Origin: Butyrivibrio sp. Su6
GTDB taxonomy: Bacteria; Bacillota; Clostridia; Lachnospirales; Lachnospiraceae
Direction: 5' to 3'
Assembly: GCF_900108105.1 (NCBI RefSeq)
Contig: NZ_FNUR01000004.1
Span: 1 to 64,000 of the forward strand
Length of the DNA: 64,000 bases
Part shown: piece after piece, positions 9,470-18,816 of the stretch
Layout: each line of letters starts with the position of its first letter
How positions within the stretch are numbered: the first letter of the stretch is position 1
Translations under genes and position numbers: made by a program
The notes under the pieces: generated by a model
What the model was told of the DNA's origin: nothing
Seen by the model: the letters and a program-made list of their open reading frames with translations, nothing else
Databases searched by the model: none

Positions 9470-9592
9470 TGTTATTTATCCTCCATACAAATAATTTTAT
9501 CTGCATGGAGCATATGCAATGCAATTGATCATGCCCTTCCTCTCTTCTTTGCTTCTATCATTCAAAAACATTTTTCCTTATTTTTATATGTT

Positions 9593-9607
9593 TTATAGTA
9601 ACTATAC
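9593..9607 (-). promoter_or_regulatory. MarR-type operator, site A
   Basis: TTATAGTAACTATAC, a 14/15 match to the perfect palindrome GTATAGTTACTATAC (either strand) seen at 20745-20759. It lies about 125 bp upstream of the MFS start, next to TTGCAA on the minus strand, which may belong to the promoter. Confidence 0.65.
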
Positions 9608-9620
9608 GCTTTGCAATATA

Positions 9621-9664
9621 AAAAAGACACCTTGCACTTATCTGGTGTCTTTTTACACAGATTC
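9621..9664 (-). terminator. conserved hairpin element E2 (terminator-like)
   Basis: Arms AAAAAGACACC / GGTGTCTTTTT, loop containing TGCACTTATCT, tail ACACAGATTC. U-runs exist on both strands. It lies 35 bp after the xpt stop and directly beside operator site A. Element plus operator resemble the block at 22641-22715 over about 60 bp. Confidence 0.75.
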
Positions 9665-9698
9665 TTACTATATTATTGTATATTATTATATGAAAATA

Positions 9699-10277
9699 TC
9701 AATCTCTGAAGATGATCTTACCTGTTACATGATCCATTCCATCGACAATTGCAAGAGATTCAAGTTTATAGCCTAAGTTTCTGATTATCTGTCCACCAGG
9801 CTGGAAGCCCTTCTCTATAGCAATACCGATGCCTGCCACAGTAGCGTTGGCATTATTTATTATGGATATCAGACCTTGCAAAGCACAGCCGTTTGCCAGG
9901 AAATCATCAATGATAAGAACCTTGTCATTCTCATCAAGGAACTTTTTGGATACGATCACTTGGTTCTTATTTTTGTGGGTAAAAGACTCCACTTCAGCAG
10001 TGTACATTTCCCCATCCAGATTGACACTCTGCGTTTTTTTTGCAAATACCACAGGAACATTAAAATGTCTTGCTGCCACGCAGGCAATACCTATACCTGA
10101 TGCTTCAATGGTCAGGATCTTATTTATCTCGACTCCTTCGAATCTTTTAGCCCATTCTGCACCCATCTTGTCGAAAAGCTCAACGTCCAATTGATGATTT
10201 AAGAAACTGTCCACTTTTAGTATGTTGCCCTCTTTAACAACACCGTCTTTCATAATTCTCTCTTCAAGAAAATTCAT
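9699..10277 (-). CDS. xpt: xanthine phosphoribosyltransferase
   Basis: 192 aa, the usual length for Xpt. The protein follows the family throughout: [33 protein letters not shown] and the PRPP-binding loop [11 protein letters not shown] at 120-130. It converts xanthine and PRPP to XMP in the cytoplasm. It is the last gene of the nucleoside uptake operon that starts at the purine riboswitch (15455-15530), so it is probably repressed by guanine. RBS AAGAAGGTAGAGAG. Element E2 lies just downstream. Confidence 0.95.
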   Translation of the reverse strand: MNFLEERIMKDGVVKEGNILKVDSFLNHQLDVELFDKMGAEWAKRFEGVEINKILTIEASGIGIACVAARHFNVPVVFAKKTQSVNLDGEMYTAEVESFTHKNKNQVIVSKKFLDENDKVLIIDDFLANGCALQGLISIINNANATVAGIGIAIEKGFQPGGQIIRNLGYKLESLAIVDGMDHVTGKIIFRD

Positions 10278-10317
10278 CTCTCTACCTTCTTTGTTTTTAA
10301 TTCATATCAAATGTTAT

Positions 10318-11310
10318 TTATCTTTCTTCGCGGAAGTAATTGGTTCCAAGGCTCTTTGGAGGCTGATCTTCTTTTTTGTTTCTCATACTGGTAAAAACAA
10401 GCACCACAAGAGTTACGATATAAGGAATCATCTTATACAGCTCCTTGTATTCTGTGTGTGTTCCCGAGGGAAGATACAAGTATAAAATGTAGAGCCCTCC
10501 GAAAAGTATTGATGAAAAAATACCTACATCAGGTTTCCATATCGTAAAGATAACAAGTGCAATAGCAAGCCAGCCTCTGTCGCCGAAAGCATCATTGGAC
10601 CAAACACCACATGCATAATCCATTACATAGTATAAGCCGCCAAGTCCTGCTATCATACATCCAAGACATGTTGAAATGTATTTGTATTTTTTTACATTTA
10701 TTCCTGCAGCATCTGCAGCTGCAGGATCTTCTCCAACAGCGCGAAGGTGAAGTCCGACTCTTGTCTTCTTAAGCACATACGAACAGATCAAAGCAATAAT
10801 AATTGCAACATATGCCAAAAATCCGTATGAGAGGAACACTTTGCCAAACCATCCCGTTTTTGATGCAAAAGGCAGGGTCCTGCTAAAATAGGCAGAAGTA
10901 GCTGACAGTGAAATTGATGGAACATCAGCACCTGCAAGCTTTATCAAAGAGCCACCGAAGAAATTACCAAAACCTATACCGAACGTAGTCATGGCAAGAC
11001 CTGTAACATTCTGATTTGCCCTTAAGCTGACAGTCAGAAAGCAATATAACAATCCCATCAAAAGAGAACCTGTCAGTGCACAGATAAGAGGAATAAAAAT
11101 TGCAAGGAAACCATTTAACTCTCCTGACGCAACAGACTGTTCATAGAAAAAAGATCCTATTACACCGCTTATTGCACCGACGTACATGACACCGGGTATT
11201 CCCAAATTCAGATTTCCTGATTTTTCTGTGATCGTCTCACCTGTACTTCCAAGCAACAGAGGAACGCCCTGCTGTACAGCTCTTGGTATAAATGCAACCA
11301 GACTAAACAT
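10318..11310 (-). CDS. nucleoside ABC transporter permease (NupQ/YufQ-like)
   Basis: 330 aa with eight or more membrane segments. LGSTGETITEKSGNLNLGIPGVM near the start and AVGEDPAAADAAGINVKKYKY in the middle are hallmarks of BMP-dependent nucleoside permeases. The start overlaps the stop of the preceding permease gene (ATAATG), which indicates translational coupling. It forms the membrane channel with the 11310-12410 product. Confidence 0.93.
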   Translation of the reverse strand: MFSLVAFIPRAVQQGVPLLLGSTGETITEKSGNLNLGIPGVMYVGAISGVIGSFFYEQSVASGELNGFLAIFIPLICALTGSLLMGLLYCFLTVSLRANQNVTGLAMTTFGIGFGNFFGGSLIKLAGADVPSISLSATSAYFSRTLPFASKTGWFGKVFLSYGFLAYVAIIIALICSYVLKKTRVGLHLRAVGEDPAAADAAGINVKKYKYISTCLGCMIAGLGGLYYVMDYACGVWSNDAFGDRGWLAIALVIFTIWKPDVGIFSSILFGGLYILYLYLPSGTHTEYKELYKMIPYIVTLVVLVFTSMRNKKEDQPPKSLGTNYFREER

Positions 11311-12410
11311 TATGCGTTCTCCTTTCCCAAATCTTTACGTACAACGATTTTATATCTGATAAAAAACTCACATCCAATTATGAAGAACAGAATTATTCCG
11401 GTCAGAATATCTGCAAAACTCTGATTAAGTTCAAATGCAGTGGATATTTCACTGGCACCTCTGTCCATGAAAATAATAAGAAGGCTGGTAAAGATCATAG
11501 CAACCGGGTTAAACTTTGCAAGCCATGAAACCATAACACCTGTAAAGCCCTGTCCATCAGAAATTGTTGTTGTTATTGTGTGATTGATGCCTCCCACTAA
11601 AAGAAGACCCGCCAATCCGCAAATTGCGCCGGACAACAACATGGTTCTTATTATGACCTTCTCAACACTGATTCCTACATATCTGGCAGTGTTCTGACTT
11701 TCACCAACTACTTCTATCTCATATCCGTGCTTGGTATATTTCAAATAAATAAACATTCCAATAGTGACAACAGTAGCAGCAATAATACTTAAAAGATATT
11801 TATTACCAATGCTCGGAAGCCAGCCTATATTTGTATTTTGGTTGATAATACCAATTTTGCCTGATCCCTTAGGAACCTCCCAGACTATAGTAAAATACGC
11901 CACAAGCTGCGTAGCAATATAGTTCATCATCAGTGTTGAAAGCGTTTCATTAGTGTTCCACAAGGCTTTAAACAATGCCGGAATTACTCCCCAGACAGCC
12001 CCCGCCAATAAAGAAGTAACTATCATAAGAATAATTATGACACCATTCGGAAGCTTGTCTGATAGTGTTATCATACATGCTGCCGCTGCAAGACCACCTA
12101 TCAATACCTGTCCTTCACCACCGACATTCCAAAACTGCATTTTAAATGCAGGTGTTAATGCCAGAGAAATAATAAGAAGAATGGCAACATACTGCAGCGT
12201 TATCCAGGTTTTTCTCTGAGTGCCAAATGCACCTTTAAAAATTGTTGCAAATATTGATATTGGATTGTCACCTGTGCAGACCATAGTAATTAGTGCACAT
12301 AATGCCAAAGCAGCCAAAATTGCGATTATTCTGATAGTCCATGCTTCCCTGTTGCGGATGTCTGCCCTTTTTACTATATGAAAACGAGGCTCTTTTATCT
12401 TCTGTTCCAT
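11310..12410 (-). CDS. nucleoside ABC transporter permease (NupP/YufP-like)
   Basis: 366 aa, multiple membrane segments. It shows family features such as ITMVCTGDNPISIFATIFKGAFG, FWNVGGEGQVLIGGLAAAA and VVGESQNTARYVGISVEKVI. It pairs with the next permease in an importer for purine nucleosides. Start and stop codons overlap those of the ATPase gene upstream and the permease gene downstream, so the three form one translationally coupled set. Confidence 0.93.
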   Translation of the reverse strand: MEQKIKEPRFHIVKRADIRNREAWTIRIIAILAALALCALITMVCTGDNPISIFATIFKGAFGTQRKTWITLQYVAILLIISLALTPAFKMQFWNVGGEGQVLIGGLAAAACMITLSDKLPNGVIIILMIVTSLLAGAVWGVIPALFKALWNTNETLSTLMMNYIATQLVAYFTIVWEVPKGSGKIGIINQNTNIGWLPSIGNKYLLSIIAATVVTIGMFIYLKYTKHGYEIEVVGESQNTARYVGISVEKVIIRTMLLSGAICGLAGLLLVGGINHTITTTISDGQGFTGVMVSWLAKFNPVAMIFTSLLIIFMDRGASEISTAFELNQSFADILTGIILFFIIGCEFFIRYKIVVRKDLGKENA

Positions 12411-13945
12411 TATGAAGCCTCTCCTTTCTGTGTCATCATTGATCCCAAGGTGAATTTATCGGTATTCCTGCCATCTACAATTCCCGTAACTTTGCCACCG
12501 CAAAGAACAAGAATTCTGTCGCAGAGCTCAACAAGAACATCCAGATCTTCACCTACAAAAAGCACAGCAGCTCCTCGTTCTTTCTGCTTGTTGATAAGAT
12601 CGTATATCTGGTAGGAAGAACTGATATCAAGACCTCTTACCGCATATGCAGTCAGCAAAACCTTAGGTCTTGAGGATATCTCTCTTCCAACAAGAATCTT
12701 TTGTACATTTCCGCCGGAAAGCAGGCGTACAGGAGTGTCGATACTTGGAGTTGCCACCTGCAATTTATTTACAACTCTCTCCGCAAGCTTTCTAGGCTCT
12801 TTTTTCTCTGTGAAAAATCTCGACTTGCCACTTCTATAGGATCTGAGCATCATATTGTCAGCAAGATTCATATTGCCTACAAGTCCCATTCCAAGTCTGT
12901 CTTCAGGGACAAATGACAGCTTTACGCCAAGATCAGAGATTTCTCTCGGAGATTTACCAAGAAGGTCCTCCGTTCTTCCATCCTGGTGAACATATGTGAT
13001 CTTTCCATCTTTAATATTTTCGAGACCCGCAATTGCCCTAAGCAGTTCCTTCTGTCCACAGCCGGATATTCCGGCAATTCCCAGTATTTCTCCCGTATTG
13101 GCGGTAAAAGACACATCATCAAGCTTAACAATTCCCTCTTCATCAACAACAGTGAGATTTTCCACCACGATGCGCGGCTTGGGATCCACAGGCTCGGGTC
13201 TGTCGATATTAAGAGAGACTGAATGTCCCACCATCATATCTGTCATTTCCTGAGCATTGGTCTTGCTTGTCTTCATATCATCGATGAATTCTCCATGGCG
13301 CAGAACCGCAACTCTATCGGATATGCTCTGCACCTCGTTTAACTTGTGAGTAATAATAACTATGGATTTTCCATCTTTTTTCATATTGCGCATGACATTA
13401 AAAAGCTTCTCGGTTTCCTGAGGAGTCAGTACGGCTGTTGGTTCATCAAGTATTAAAATATCAGCGCCCCTATAAAGCACCTTAACAATCTCAACTGTTT
13501 GCTTTTCAGAGACGGACATATCATAAATTTTCTTATTTGTATTGATCTCAAATCCGTATTTGTCGCAGATTTCCCTGATTCTTTTTTCAGCCTCTTTTAT
13601 ATTAAGCCTTCCTTCAAGACCAAGAATTATATTCTCTGTCGCATTAAACACATCAATAAGCTTAAAATGCTGATGAACCATGCCTATTCCCAGATCAAAC
13701 GCATCCTTAGGAGAACGGATAACAGCCTCCTTGCCGTTTATGATTATCTGACCGGCATCAGGGTAATAGATTCCTGCAAGCATATTCATAAGAGTTGTTT
13801 TTCCACTTCCATTCTCACCAAGAAGAGATAATATTTCACCCTTATAAACATCGAGATTGACATTGCTATTTGCCGTTACATCACCAAAAGTCTTTGTAAT
13901 GCCACGAAGCGATATGGCTACTTCTTTGTTTTCCACGATTATCAC
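12410..13945 (-). CDS. nucleoside ABC transporter ATP-binding protein (NupO/YufO-like)
   Basis: 511 aa with two ATPase domains. Domain 1 has Walker A GENGSGKT (43-50), a signature-like MSVSEKQTVEIVK and Walker B ILILDEPTAVLTPQE. Domain 2 has a relaxed P-loop (GISGCGQKE), LSGGNVQK and VLLTAYAVRGLD, as is usual for ribose/nucleoside ATPases where the second site is degenerate. It energises the NupPQ-like permeases. A long hairpin (13975-14023) separates it from the binding-protein gene, which probably lowers its expression relative to that gene. Confidence 0.94.
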   Translation of the reverse strand: MIIVENKEVAISLRGITKTFGDVTANSNVNLDVYKGEILSLLGENGSGKTTLMNMLAGIYYPDAGQIIINGKEAVIRSPKDAFDLGIGMVHQHFKLIDVFNATENIILGLEGRLNIKEAEKRIREICDKYGFEINTNKKIYDMSVSEKQTVEIVKVLYRGADILILDEPTAVLTPQETEKLFNVMRNMKKDGKSIVIITHKLNEVQSISDRVAVLRHGEFIDDMKTSKTNAQEMTDMMVGHSVSLNIDRPEPVDPKPRIVVENLTVVDEEGIVKLDDVSFTANTGEILGIAGISGCGQKELLRAIAGLENIKDGKITYVHQDGRTEDLLGKSPREISDLGVKLSFVPEDRLGMGLVGNMNLADNMMLRSYRSGKSRFFTEKKEPRKLAERVVNKLQVATPSIDTPVRLLSGGNVQKILVGREISSRPKVLLTAYAVRGLDISSSYQIYDLINKQKERGAAVLFVGEDLDVLVELCDRILVLCGGKVTGIVDGRNTDKFTLGSMMTQKGEAS

Positions 13946-13974
13946 CTTTCAAAAATACAAAATAGATTAAAAAT

Positions 13975-14023
13975 AGGAAATCTTTGTTACAGCACAACTA
14001 ATTTGTGCTCACAAAGATTTCCT
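13975..14023 (-). terminator. long hairpin between binding protein and ATPase genes
   Basis: Two nested inverted repeats: outer AGGAAATCTTTGT / ACAAAGATTTCCT (13 bp) and inner AGCACAA / TTGTGCT, followed on the minus strand by ATTTTTAATC. It lies between the BMP lipoprotein stop and the ATPase start, a usual place for a partial terminator or mRNA-stabilising hairpin that makes the binding protein more abundant. Confidence 0.7.
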
Positions 14024-14043
14024 AAGATCACATTATGTTATGA

Positions 14044-15294
14044 TCAATATGCTGTATCAAGAAGTGAAATTCCATCAATCTGTAAGTCAAAGTAAGGAGC
14101 TGCACGGAATTCAGAACCTGATTCTGCAAAATAACCATCTGTGATAACTTCAGTATCAGCAGTATACTCAGCATCTGTATCTACATCAGCCATGTAGGAT
14201 GTAAGTGTCTCACCGTTAACAGTAAATGTTGTTGTATCAAATACATGAAGTGTTCCTGCATTCATAGCTTTTTCAGCCTCTGCTATAGCCTCAGCTGTTC
14301 CCTCTGCTGCAGCAGTTCCAAGGTCTGTAAGTACAACAGAACCTGTCTCAAGTGTTCCAACCCAGTCAGTAGCAATCTCTGTTCCATTTGCTACAGCGTC
14401 GATGATATATGCGAAATATGGTGTCCAATCAATTCTTGAAGAAACAATAAATGTGTTAGGGCAAGCGGATGCTGTGCTTCCGTTGTAGGACACGTCAGGT
14501 ACCCCAGCCTTTTCACATGCTGTAGGAGCACCCATTGAATCAGCATGCTGGGAAAGAAGAACACAGCCATCTTCGATAAGCTTGTTAGCGCCTTCTTTTT
14601 CAGCTGTCTCATCATACCAGGAACCTGTAAAAGTTACTTCCATTGTAGTTGAAGGGCATACAGAGCGGGCACCAAGGAAGAATGATGTGTAACCTGAGAT
14701 AACTTCTGCATATGTATATGCACCAACATAACCAATCTTAGCCTGGTCTTCAGTAATTTCTCCATTTGCGATCATCTCATTGAGCTTCATTCCTGCAGCA
14801 ATACCTGCAAGATAACGTCCCTCATAAATTGTAGCAAAAGCGTTGTGGTAATTGGAAAGGCCCTCTGTATGTGCCTTTGTACCTGTTGCATGACAGAACT
14901 GAACTTCAGGGTATTCTTTAGCTGCCTCAATCATGTAGTCTTCATGACCAAATGAATCTGCGAATACGATATCACAACCTGCATCTGCAAGTTCGCAAGC
15001 CGCCTCATAGCATTCCTGTCCTTCAGGAATATTTGTCTTGAGCATGTACTCAACACCGGCTGCTTCGCAAGCCTGTGTGGCACCATTGATGAAGTTCAGA
15101 TCGTATGTTGAATTCTCATCGTGTAAAAATATAAATCCAACCTTTACATCTGATGAAGCTGTCTGTGCAGCCTCTGTGCCAGTAACCTCTGATGTTGATG
15201 CTGTTTCTGCTTCAGTTGCGCTTCCGCAGGCAGATAATGCCATTACCATTGTTGCAGCAAGAACTGCTGACAACACTTTTTTGAATTTTTTCAT
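14044..15294 (-). CDS. BMP-family nucleoside-binding lipoprotein (NupN-like)
   Basis: 416 aa from ATG 15294, which has RBS GGGAGGAAGAC; an in-frame start 36 nt upstream has none. The signal peptide MKKFKKVLSAVLAATMVMA leads to the lipobox ALSAC. The body has BMP features: VGFIFLHDENSTYDLNFINGA near the mature N-terminus, HATGTKAHTEGLSNYHNAFA and VGAYTYAEVISGYTSFFLGA. It should capture purine nucleosides at the cell surface for the ATPase/permease genes downstream. It is the first gene after the purine riboswitch. Confidence 0.94.
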   Translation of the reverse strand: MKKFKKVLSAVLAATMVMALSACGSATEAETASTSEVTGTEAAQTASSDVKVGFIFLHDENSTYDLNFINGATQACEAAGVEYMLKTNIPEGQECYEAACELADAGCDIVFADSFGHEDYMIEAAKEYPEVQFCHATGTKAHTEGLSNYHNAFATIYEGRYLAGIAAGMKLNEMIANGEITEDQAKIGYVGAYTYAEVISGYTSFFLGARSVCPSTTMEVTFTGSWYDETAEKEGANKLIEDGCVLLSQHADSMGAPTACEKAGVPDVSYNGSTASACPNTFIVSSRIDWTPYFAYIIDAVANGTEIATDWVGTLETGSVVLTDLGTAAAEGTAEAIAEAEKAMNAGTLHVFDTTTFTVNGETLTSYMADVDTDAEYTADTEVITDGYFAESGSEFRAAPYFDLQIDGISLLDTAY

Positions 15295-15370
15295 GTCTTC
15301 CTCCCATTTTTTTAACCGATCACAGGTCATTTATAGGGATGGATTTTCTATGCTTTTCTTTGAAGCAAAA

Positions 15371-15402
15371 TAAAAAGGCGTAGAATCCGAGTTTCTACGC
15401 CT
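15371..15402 (-). terminator. riboswitch-associated intrinsic terminator
   Basis: Stem AGGCGTAGAA / TTCTACGCCT with a 7-nt loop followed on the minus strand by TTTTTA. It lies between the purine aptamer and the BMP gene and is the natural expression platform for transcription control. Confidence 0.9.
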
Positions 15403-15454
15403 ATCTGATTTGATATCATTAACAATTAATAGTATAAAACTGTTGTATATACAT

Positions 15455-15530
15455 CAAACACTCGATAGTCCGGTAATTTACGGTAACCGGGTAGAAACAT
15501 CAAATCCATATCATTTGACCTATATCGATA
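15455..15530 (-). promoter_or_regulatory. purine riboswitch aptamer (guanine class)
   Basis: The minus strand shows the purine aptamer layout: J1/2 ATATAGG, P2 CAAAT / ATTTG closed by loop GATATGG, J2/3 GTTTCTACC, P3 closed by loop CCGTAAA, and J3/1 GGACTAT. The specificity base (C74 in xpt numbering) is C, which fits guanine/hypoxanthine rather than adenine. The downstream terminator and the operon content (purine nucleoside uptake plus xpt) support an OFF switch driven by guanine. Confidence 0.92.
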
Positions 15531-15542
15531 AAATACCCGCTT

Positions 15543-15571
15543 ATATTAGCAAAGTAACATCAAGATTACAA
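15543..15571 (-). promoter_or_regulatory. promoter of the purine operon
   Basis: Minus-strand TTGTAA (15571-15566), 17-bp spacer, -10 TAATAT (15548-15543) with an upstream TG (extended -10). Transcription would begin about 6 bp before the aptamer, so the aptamer would be at the very 5' end of the mRNA. Confidence 0.55.
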
Positions 15572-15591
15572 GCTTTTTTTATCTTTTCTTT

Positions 15592-16380
15592 TTATAATTT
15601 TTCTGATCGCTCTCGTTTTTTGTTTTTCCAATATATCAGCGCAATTATCACAATATAAACTGCCGACAGAATAACATAAAACCATATATCAACCTGCAAG
15701 AAACAATATAGGAAATTAAAGCAAAAGTGTATCACTATGCCATAGATAAGGTTGTCATCCTTTTCCATGAAATAGTTCATGATAAAGCAGAGCCCCGTCA
15801 TTACGATGACGTTGGACAGAACATAGGGTATCATCTGAATCCCCATATAATCTGAATCAACAAACCACAGTATGGTATGCCAGAATGCCCATATAACACC
15901 CTGTATCACTGACGCTCGGAAAAAACTGTATTTTGCATTAAGGTATGGGCGAAGATACCCTCTCCAGCCTGATTCTTCTCCTGTCGGTCCCGTTGTGATC
16001 GAGAATAAAAAAGATGCCCAAAATGGATATACTCCAAGACTCCAATATGTTCCAAAGGCTCTGCCCTGGATCAGGGACAGCACAAAAACAGTGATCACAG
16101 TTGCTGCTATGGTAATAACCGCAGATGCAAATAACGACAGCAATGACATTCTCACGCCAAAAGCCTTTTTATAGAACCCTGTAATGGTCACTCCGGGACA
16201 AAAATACCTAAATCCCTTAAGGAGCACTATGGTCGGTGACCAGGCACATACATTGGACAATATGCGCATTACTACGGGCGGACAGTGAAATACCATACTT
16301 GCTGTTCCACATATTCCGAGAACCATACACCAAAACACAAGATAGCTTAAAACTACGTACTTTTTAATTTTCTTTTCCAT
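15592..16380 (-). CDS. CPBP family intramembrane protease
   Basis: 262 aa with about eight membrane segments. The CPBP/CAAX-protease motifs are present: EExxxR as EESGWR (135-140), FWHT at 167-170 and a late IHFCFNF. Members cleave or bind membrane proteins; in Firmicutes many are linked to bacteriocin immunity, but no bacteriocin gene is visible here. RBS GAGAGGAAAA precedes the start. The stop lies close to the purine operon promoter. Confidence 0.88.
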   Translation of the reverse strand: MEKKIKKYVVLSYLVFWCMVLGICGTASMVFHCPPVVMRILSNVCAWSPTIVLLKGFRYFCPGVTITGFYKKAFGVRMSLLSLFASAVITIAATVITVFVLSLIQGRAFGTYWSLGVYPFWASFLFSITTGPTGEESGWRGYLRPYLNAKYSFFRASVIQGVIWAFWHTILWFVDSDYMGIQMIPYVLSNVIVMTGLCFIMNYFMEKDDNLIYGIVIHFCFNFLYCFLQVDIWFYVILSAVYIVIIALIYWKNKKRERSEKL

Positions 16381-16440
16381 TTTTCCTCTCTATCTACCAC
16401 ATATCAAATACGAAATCCAACAATAATTTACAGCAAAATA

Positions 16441-16488
16441 AAACAGACCACCCCAGTTTCACTGATTTAGGTCTGTTTTACACTTATT
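16441..16488 (-). terminator. conserved hairpin element E3 (terminator-like)
   Basis: Arms AAACAGACC / GGTCTGTTT, loop containing TTTCACTGATTTA, tail TACACTTATTC. It lies 12 bp after the stop of the histidine kinase at 16491. Confidence 0.75.
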
Positions 16489-16490
16489 CT

Positions 16491-17819
16491 TTAATTTATC
16501 AGCATCCTGACCTTAAAAGTCTTCTCTTCTGCTATATATCTAATCTCGCTATCTGTCTGATTTATAAAGTTAAGAACACTTCTAGTTCCTATTCCATGCT
16601 CTTCCTCAGTATTAAACGGATATCCTTCCTCATCCAGCTTTACTTTCTCAGCGCATGAGTTCATGATCTCAAACAGAAGCTGACTTTTATACCTTGCAGT
16701 GATGTCAATCCGTCTCTCACTCTCAGGAACTTTTTCGCAAGCATGGATAGCATTCTCTATAAGGTTACTGATCACTATGGCAAGCTGCATCTCATCCACA
16801 TTCAGATTTGCAGGGATATTAGCAGATATATTTACCTTTATATTCTCTTTTTCGGCCATAGACAGGTAATGCGTGATTGCCGCATTAAGTGTAGTATTCT
16901 CGCAATATCTTTTTACAGAGTGGGGTTCCTGTTTGAGCCTCTCATTAAGACAATCCAGGGCTTCCTGCGTCTTGCCATCCTGTAAAAGAGTTTGAAGAAG
17001 AGCCTCAAAATGTCTTCTGTCATGACGCATGGCTCTGTCCTGCTGCATGATGCTCTCAGAAATAGCAAGTCGTTCCCTCATGGCTTTGGTTGCAATCTCC
17101 ATAATAACCGCATCTGATTGAAGCTTTAACTCATTTTGCCTTGCTTCCATCTCCATTTTCATGAGTCTTGTGTTTTTTTCAAGAAATCCAAAGACAAGTA
17201 TGTTAATAGCTACAAGAACCACCATAAGTTCAGTATATTGGGAAAGGTTATATTCCTCTCCTCTAAGATATCTGTTGCCATCAAGAACCAAAATAATGAT
17301 AGTAGCGATTGGCAGCACAACATATGGAAGAATTTCCTTATCAAGCCTCTTGTCCTTATCCTTATTTCCGAAAAGACAGATGACTCTGACCACAATAATC
17401 TGCAAAGACAAGATAATTCCATAGCTCTGAGGAGTCATAAAGTCATAGTTTATCTTAACCATATCCATACTCTGAACGCCTTGAACATAAATCGTGATGA
17501 TTACTTCAATTGCGCTCTGGGCAGCAATATAGAAAATGAAATATATTATGCCTCGAATATGATTAACTTTATAGCAAATGAATAATGGAATGAGGAATGC
17601 CAGGAATGATGCTATCAGATTTATATAAATCACTCCCAGCGTATTGGCGTAAAAGAAAGACAGCACAGTTAATGCATATATCATAAATACGAGAATCCTA
17701 TGCTTCTTAAAGAATTCTCGCATCACGTAAAAACTCATATGCATGGCATAGTACACAAAAAGAGCTACTATATCCCCTAATAGCAGCAATGTATATGGAT
17801 TGGACAAAAGGTCAGCCAT
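16491..17819 (-). CDS. AgrC-like sensor histidine kinase
   Basis: 442 aa. Six or seven membrane segments occupy about 10-215, followed by a coiled segment and the H-box RAMRHDRRHFEALL (His265/His270), the N-box NLIENAIHACEKVP and the G-box EEHGIGTRSVLNF. Such GHKL kinases usually signal to LytTR response regulators. None is adjacent; the LytTR regulator at 44849-45598 is the only one in the window. The C-terminal 200 residues closely match the kinase at 4247 and the fragment at 23380. RBS AAGGGGGGATTAG. Confidence 0.9.
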   Translation of the reverse strand: MADLLSNPYTLLLLGDIVALFVYYAMHMSFYVMREFFKKHRILVFMIYALTVLSFFYANTLGVIYINLIASFLAFLIPLFICYKVNHIRGIIYFIFYIAAQSAIEVIITIYVQGVQSMDMVKINYDFMTPQSYGIILSLQIIVVRVICLFGNKDKDKRLDKEILPYVVLPIATIIILVLDGNRYLRGEEYNLSQYTELMVVLVAINILVFGFLEKNTRLMKMEMEARQNELKLQSDAVIMEIATKAMRERLAISESIMQQDRAMRHDRRHFEALLQTLLQDGKTQEALDCLNERLKQEPHSVKRYCENTTLNAAITHYLSMAEKENIKVNISANIPANLNVDEMQLAIVISNLIENAIHACEKVPESERRIDITARYKSQLLFEIMNSCAEKVKLDEEGYPFNTEEEHGIGTRSVLNFINQTDSEIRYIAEEKTFKVRMLIN

Positions 17820-17890
17820 AACTAATCCCCCCTTGATACTATGTATTTCTAAATTATTATAGCATCGTTAATTTTTCCGGTCTTTCAGTC

Positions 17891-18793
17891 TCAATTTTTA
17901 TCATAATCTTTTTCGCCATCCTTCTTAAACCAAAATGAATAATGATACTTCTTTCTAAAGCCGAGCCTCTCATAGAATTCCATATCGGAAATGACGTAAG
18001 CTCTTTTCGCTCCAAGCTTTTTTGCCCTGCCCAGCGCTTCAAAGATAACAGCCTTAGCAACGCCTTTTCCTCTATATGAGGGAATAGTACATACAGGCTC
18101 AACATAAACATAGTCAGTACCTGCCATATACCATAGCAGACAGCATGCCACCATTTCTCCATTTTCATTCACAGCAGCAACACCTAAGTCCTTATTAAAA
18201 TGCTTCCTGACTCTTGGAACGATTTCTTCTTCACGCTCGAATACAGCTTTATCATCACCATGATCAAATCCCTGCCAGAAAAGCCATTGAAGTTCATAAG
18301 CATTTTCCATCGGATCCGGGCAAAAGAATTTAAGCCCGTCCGGAAGTTTCGCTTCAAGCGCATCAAAAAGACTCCTTTCCATGATGGTCTCATCCTGATC
18401 AGAGAGTGTAAATCCAAGGCTCTTTGCCATCTTTATTTCATCTGTATTCTCGTCACAGATAGCCAGTCCAAACCCTGAGTCATCCTTTAGTTCTTTATAA
18501 GCATATTCAACAACCGAAGAAAATAAATCTTTATACTCCGGAAGCACTCCGCAAAAGCCCTCTCCAAAATACATATCGTAAATTGCAGCACCAACAATTT
18601 TGTCATCCACTGTCCAAAGGCCAATGGAGTTCTTTAAGCTCTTATCAAATTCAGGATGTTCAATCATCCATTCAAGTCTCGCCCAGTTCCAGTTAATGTG
18701 GCTATCATCGTTCTCATTTAAAGCAATGAGAAAACCACATAATGCATCATACTCGTCATCTGTGTAGTTCTTGAATTTTATATCAGTTCTCAT
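17891..18793 (-). CDS. GNAT acetyltransferase, two GNAT-like halves
   Basis: 300 aa. The C-terminal half has the acetyl-CoA binding motif PSYRGKGVAKAVI followed by FYERLGFRKKYHYSFWFKK; the N-terminal half looks like a degenerate GNAT domain. It probably acetylates a small molecule or peptide; the substrate is unknown. RBS AAAAGGAGACAGC precedes ATG 18793. It opens the GNAT-rich island and is followed upstream by two more GNAT genes on the same strand with short gaps. Confidence 0.85.
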   Translation of the reverse strand: MRTDIKFKNYTDDEYDALCGFLIALNENDDSHINWNWARLEWMIEHPEFDKSLKNSIGLWTVDDKIVGAAIYDMYFGEGFCGVLPEYKDLFSSVVEYAYKELKDDSGFGLAICDENTDEIKMAKSLGFTLSDQDETIMERSLFDALEAKLPDGLKFFCPDPMENAYELQWLFWQGFDHGDDKAVFEREEEIVPRVRKHFNKDLGVAAVNENGEMVACCLLWYMAGTDYVYVEPVCTIPSYRGKGVAKAVIFEALGRAKKLGAKRAYVISDMEFYERLGFRKKYHYSFWFKKDGEKDYDKN

Positions 18794-18816
18794 TTATGCT
18801 GTCTCCTTTTAAGCTC

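Noticed and set aside
17857-18168. 103-codon ORF inside the two-domain GNAT gene
   Set aside because: It is a shadow frame of a well-supported gene.
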